Source: Gemmataceae bacterium (GTDB lineage Bacteria > Planctomycetota > Planctomycetia > Gemmatales > Gemmataceae). From it: 33,978 nucleotides of DNA. The notes under the pieces are model-generated. The model worked only from the letters and a program-made list of their open reading frames with translations, searched no databases and was not told where the DNA came from. The position numbers were made by a program, and so were the translations under genes. The stretch spans positions 1 through 33,978 of the forward strand of contig JAIBBI010000045.1 of NCBI GenBank assembly GCA_019694755.1, written 5' to 3'. Each line of letters starts with the position of its first letter. The stretch's first letter is position 1. Shown here in pieces: positions 31,923 through 33,978 of this stretch.

Positions 31923-32291
31923 ATGGGCCATCAGTTCGAGGAATTGTCGAGCCTGATCCTCGCGGCTGCTGTCGAGGTCCACAAGTCGTTGGGGCCGGGA
32001 TTTCTCGAGCCCATCTATCATCGAGCCATGGAGGTCGCCCTAGAACATCGAGGAGTACCATTTCTGACGGAAAAAAAGGTTCACATCTTCTTCGAGGGAG
32101 TTGAAGTCGGAATCCACCGACTGGACCTGATTATCGATTCCCGGATCGTCGTGGAACTCAAAGCGATCAAGGCGTTCGAAGACATCCATTTCGCTCAGGT
32201 CCGGTCCTACCTGAAGGCCACCGGCCTGCACACGGGCTTGCTGCTCAATTTCAACGCCCCGACTCTTGCCATCAAGCGAATCGTGCTGTGA
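31923..32291 (+). CDS. GxxExxY protein (PD-(D/E)XK nuclease-fold)
   Basis: A 122-residue protein. The defining motif is G26-F-L-E29-P-I-Y32, within VHKSLGPGFLEPIYHRAM. The PD-(D/E)XK-like core follows: Asp68 in HRLDLIID, then Glu79 and Lys81 in VVELKAI, and Gln92 in HFAQVRSYL. All putative catalytic residues are kept and the length is normal for the family, so the gene looks intact. The family's biological role is not established; the fold suggests nucleic acid cleavage or binding. GGGGAG lies nine to ten bases upstream of the chosen ATG; an earlier ATG at 31875 would place the upstream hairpin inside the coding region. It is the only gene in the repeat-bounded cassette, downstream of the giant GspK gene and upstream of tRNA-Cys. 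Confidence 0.88.
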   Translation: MGHQFEELSSLILAAAVEVHKSLGPGFLEPIYHRAMEVALEHRGVPFLTEKKVHIFFEGVEVGIHRLDLIIDSRIVVELKAIKAFEDIHFAQVRSYLKATGLHTGLLLNFNAPTLAIKRIVL

Positions 32292-32310
32292 CCAAGGGCG
32301 GATCACGATA

Positions 32311-32352
32311 GCACGAAACGGAAGGGCCGATCTATTGCCTTCCTTTTCGTGC
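32311..32352. repeat. Hairpin downstream of the GxxExxY gene
   Basis: GCACGAAACGGAAGG (32311-32325) pairs with 32338-32352 at 14 of 15 positions around a 12-base loop. An outer pair, GGATCACGA (32300-32308) with TCGTGATCC (32371-32379), is perfect. It could act as a transcription end or as a recognition structure for the element. Confidence 0.65.
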
Positions 32353-32379
32353 TTTCGGACTTTCGTGATTTCGTGATCC
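32336..32379 (-). repeat. Right terminal inverted repeat of the cassette
   Basis: Read on the minus strand, this 44-base arm begins GGATCACGAA and repeats CACGAAA units, matching the left arm at 35 of 44 positions. The right edge lies 105 bases before the 3' end of tRNA-Cys, in a stretch with no other recognised feature. Confidence 0.7.
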
Positions 32380-32484
32380 GGTTCTCCTACAACTAAATGG
32401 GATTCGCGACTTCGGGCCGGCGGCAACTGCCAGCCAATCAATGACTTACAGCGGGAAGTGTGCCGAACGGCAACAGAAGAGAAG

Positions 32485-32556
32485 AGGCCTCGGGCGGATT
32501 CGAACCGCCGTATGACGGTTTTGCAAACCGTTGCCTTACCACTTGGCGACGAGGCC
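32485..32556 (-). tRNA. tRNA-Cys (GCA)
   Basis: The minus strand gives a full cloverleaf. The acceptor stem GGCCTCG/CGAGGCC is perfect, the D loop has AAGTGGTAA, the anticodon arm is ACGGT-TTGCAAA-ACCGT with anticodon GCA, and the T arm is GGCGG-TTCGAAT-CCGCC. The discriminator base is U73, the hallmark of tRNA-Cys. CCA is not encoded (CTT follows), so it must be added after transcription. Confidence 0.97.
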
Positions 32557-32702
32557 GTGACGAGCTTAGGGATAATATCGGTCGTTCGGGGTGCCGTCAA
32601 TGAGGCGAAATGGGGACTCCGGGCGAAAGGACGGCCCGGCCGGGCGGCGGGTTCGCGCCCGGCTACAATAAGACCTTCGCCCCACCGTCGGAGGGTCACG
32701 CC

Positions 32703-33395
32703 GTGCGGATGCTCGTTACTGCCGGGAATACCCAGGTCCAGATCGACCGGGTCCGCAGCATCACGAACATTTTCACCGGCAAGACCGGCGGGCGGATCGC
32801 GCTGGCCGCCCACGAAGCCGGGCATGCCGTGACCCTGCTCACATCCCACCCCGAGGTTCTCCACGAACTCGGGACGATCCCCCGCGACGATCGCTGGACG
32901 CTTCACCCTTACCGCACTTTTGACGACCTCGAAGGGCTGCTCGAGTCGCACGTCCGCACGGGAAACTACGACGCGATCGTGCATGTGGCGGCCGTGAGCG
33001 ACTACCGCTCGGCGGGGGTCTATCGCTGGCAGCCCGGGGCAGCCGAGCCGACGCTACTCGACCGCGCGATCGGCAAGATCAAGTCCGACGAACCGGAGCT
33101 CTGGCTGCGTCTGGTGCGCACGCCGAAGCTCGTTGACCAGATGCGGACGGTGTGGGGGTTTGCCGGCATCCTCGTGAAGTTCAAGCTCGAAGTCGGGCTC
33201 GACGACCTGGAACTGCTTGCCGTCGCGGAGAAGTCGCGGGCCCACTCGCAGGCCGACCTGATGGTCGCCAACACGCTCGACGGTGCGGACGCGTGGGCGT
33301 ACCTCGGTCCCTTCGAAGGGCGGTACGACCGCATCACGCGGGCGGAGCTTCCGGCCCGGCTGCTGGCCGCCATCGACGGGCTGGGGAAAAAGTAA
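32703..33395 (+). CDS. coaB: Phosphopantothenate-cysteine ligase (CoaB)
   Basis: A 230-residue stand-alone CoaB, which joins cysteine to 4'-phosphopantothenate using a nucleotide triphosphate in coenzyme A synthesis. Family features are MLVTAGNTQVQIDRVRSITN (the T-x-G-x-T...I-D-x-VR nucleotide-binding start), IFTGKTGGRIALAAHEAGHAVTLLTS, YDAIVHVAAVSDYR (A-A-V-x-D-Y), KIKSDEPELWLRLVRTPKLVDQMR (K-I-K-S...L-x-x-TPK), VKFKLEV and ADLMVANTL. The GTG at 32703 has GGAGG (32690-32694) at good spacing and gives MRMLVTAGNT, the expected N-terminus. The long frame opening at 32610 has no support. A TACAAT at 32664-32669 may be the -10 box. In many bacteria coaB is fused to coaC as dfp; here the two are separate, with coaC following 39 bases later. 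Confidence 0.93.
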   Translation: MRMLVTAGNTQVQIDRVRSITNIFTGKTGGRIALAAHEAGHAVTLLTSHPEVLHELGTIPRDDRWTLHPYRTFDDLEGLLESHVRTGNYDAIVHVAAVSDYRSAGVYRWQPGAAEPTLLDRAIGKIKSDEPELWLRLVRTPKLVDQMRTVWGFAGILVKFKLEVGLDDLELLAVAEKSRAHSQADLMVANTLDGADAWAYLGPFEGRYDRITRAELPARLLAAIDGLGKK

Positions 33396-33434
33396 CTCCG
33401 GGCGATCGAGTCATCGAGCCAGCGAAAGTCCTGA

Positions 33435-33978
33435 ATGGCCAAGATACTCCTGGGTGTGACGGGTTCGGTCGCGGCAGTCCGCACGCCGCTGCTGGTGCGC
33501 GAGTTGCTCGCCGAGCGGCACGCCGTGAAAGTGGCCGCCACCGAATCGAGCCTGCATTTCTTCGATCCCGCGGAATTGCCTGCGGGCGTGCTGCATCGTG
33601 ATTCCGACGAATGGCCGGCCGGGCGGTATCAGCGCGGCGACCCCGTCCTGCACATTGAACTGCGGAACTGGGCCGACCTGTTTCTCATCGCGCCGCTGGA
33701 TGCCCACACGCTGGCCAAGCTCGCGCTCGGGCTGTGCGACAACCTGCCGACGTGCGTCGCCCGGGCCTGGCCGGGCGACAAGCCGCTCGCGCTCGCGCCG
33801 GCCATGAACACGCTGATGTGGGAGCAGCCCGTGACGGCCCGGCACCTGGCGCAGATCAGCGACGACCGGCAGGGCCGACTGGCGGTGATCGGCGCCATCG
33901 CCGAGGAACTGGCGCGCGGCGACGTGCGCGTCGGCGGCATGACCGAAGTGCCCGACATCGTCGCGGCCGTCGGCCGAC
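33435..33978 (+). CDS. coaC: Phosphopantothenoylcysteine decarboxylase (CoaC), partial
   Basis: The frame opens at the ATG at 33435 and is still open at the window edge (181 residues seen), so the C-terminus is missing. It is an FMN flavoprotein of the HFCD group: GVTGSVAA at 7-14, catalytic-position His73 in VLHIELRNWADLFLIAPL, HTLAKLALGLCDNLPTCVARAW, and the substrate-binding PAMN at 122-125 in APAMNTLMWEQPVTA. These segments resemble the stand-alone eukaryotic PPCDC/HAL3 enzymes more than bacterial Dfp. In that family the flexible loop reads L-x-CGD-x-G-x-GAMAE with a Cys needed to finish the reaction. Here it reads EELARGDVRVGGMTEV, with Arg161 (codon CGC) where Cys is expected. The change is one base from TGC. 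The gene may be impaired, diverged, or affected by a sequence error. Confidence 0.88.
   Translation, partial: MAKILLGVTGSVAAVRTPLLVRELLAERHAVKVAATESSLHFFDPAELPAGVLHRDSDEWPAGRYQRGDPVLHIELRNWADLFLIAPLDAHTLAKLALGLCDNLPTCVARAWPGDKPLALAPAMNTLMWEQPVTARHLAQISDDRQGRLAVIGAIAEELARGDVRVGGMTEVPDIVAAVGR

Larger units (their letters stand above)
31814..32379 (+). mobile_element. Repeat-bounded GxxExxY cassette (putative mobile unit)
   Basis: A 566-base unit directly behind the giant gene. Its ends, 31814-31857 and the reverse complement of 32336-32379, match at 35 of 44 ungapped positions and begin GAATCACGAA and GGATCACGAA. Each end also forms an internal hairpin. Between them lies only the 122-residue GxxExxY gene. 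No target-site duplication is visible and no transposase is encoded, so mobility is inferred from architecture. Confidence 0.5.

Noticed and set aside
31800-32390. Target-site duplication at the edges of the GxxExxY cassette
   Set aside because: I compared the bases flanking 31814 and 32379 and found no exact direct repeat, so standard cut-and-paste insertion is not supported.

Overview
The window is high-GC bacterial DNA that fits a planctomycete, most likely Gemmata-like. This rests on gene content, not on a database match: a secreted two-propeller protein with a LEPR-like N-terminal motif and a C-terminal dockerin, a DUF1080 protein, a secreted EF-hand calpain, a PadR gene overlapping a HAAS-like membrane protein, an ECF sigma factor with a membrane tail, and a pseudopilin operon ending in a giant GspK-like protein.

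Layout. Positions 1-448 hold a tRNA-like gene on the minus strand and otherwise nothing I recognise. Next come pyrC (+), a calpain-type protease (-), and a coupled outer-membrane pair (-) of a FadL-like barrel followed by an OprO/P-like porin. A divergent PadR regulator and HAAS-like membrane protein (+) follow. Positions 6963-12210 are a minus-strand run in the order DedA membrane protein, membrane-tailed ECF sigma factor, unknown protein, and secreted propeller-dockerin protein. Positions 12352-14330 (+) carry a sugar-nucleotide epimerase and a DUF1080 protein.

Positions 14488-31804 (+) are the main block: a type IV pilus/type II secretion-like machine with two PilB/GspE assembly ATPases on either side of a PilT retraction ATPase, a PilC/GspF platform protein, two GspG-like pilins, GspH-, GspI- and GspJ-like minor pseudopilins, and a 1703-residue GspK-like protein. 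Pseudopilin order follows G-H-I-J-K. The GspK-like protein is the only one lacking Glu at +5 of the mature N-terminus, as GspK does. No secretin, prepilin peptidase or PilM/N/O genes are in view.

Just after the giant gene, 31814-32379 looks like a compact repeat-bounded cassette: imperfect 44-base terminal inverted repeats and two hairpins flank one GxxExxY (PD-(D/E)XK fold) gene. A tRNA-Cys gene follows (-), then split coenzyme A genes: coaB, and a coaC that runs off the window. The coaC product resembles the eukaryotic HAL3/PPCDC type, but Arg stands where the catalytic Cys is expected.

Strongest leads: the GxxExxY cassette, the giant GspK and its machine, the membrane-tailed sigma factor, the EF-hand calpain, the PadR promoter with a palindrome filling its spacer and a probably leaderless start, and the coaC substitution.
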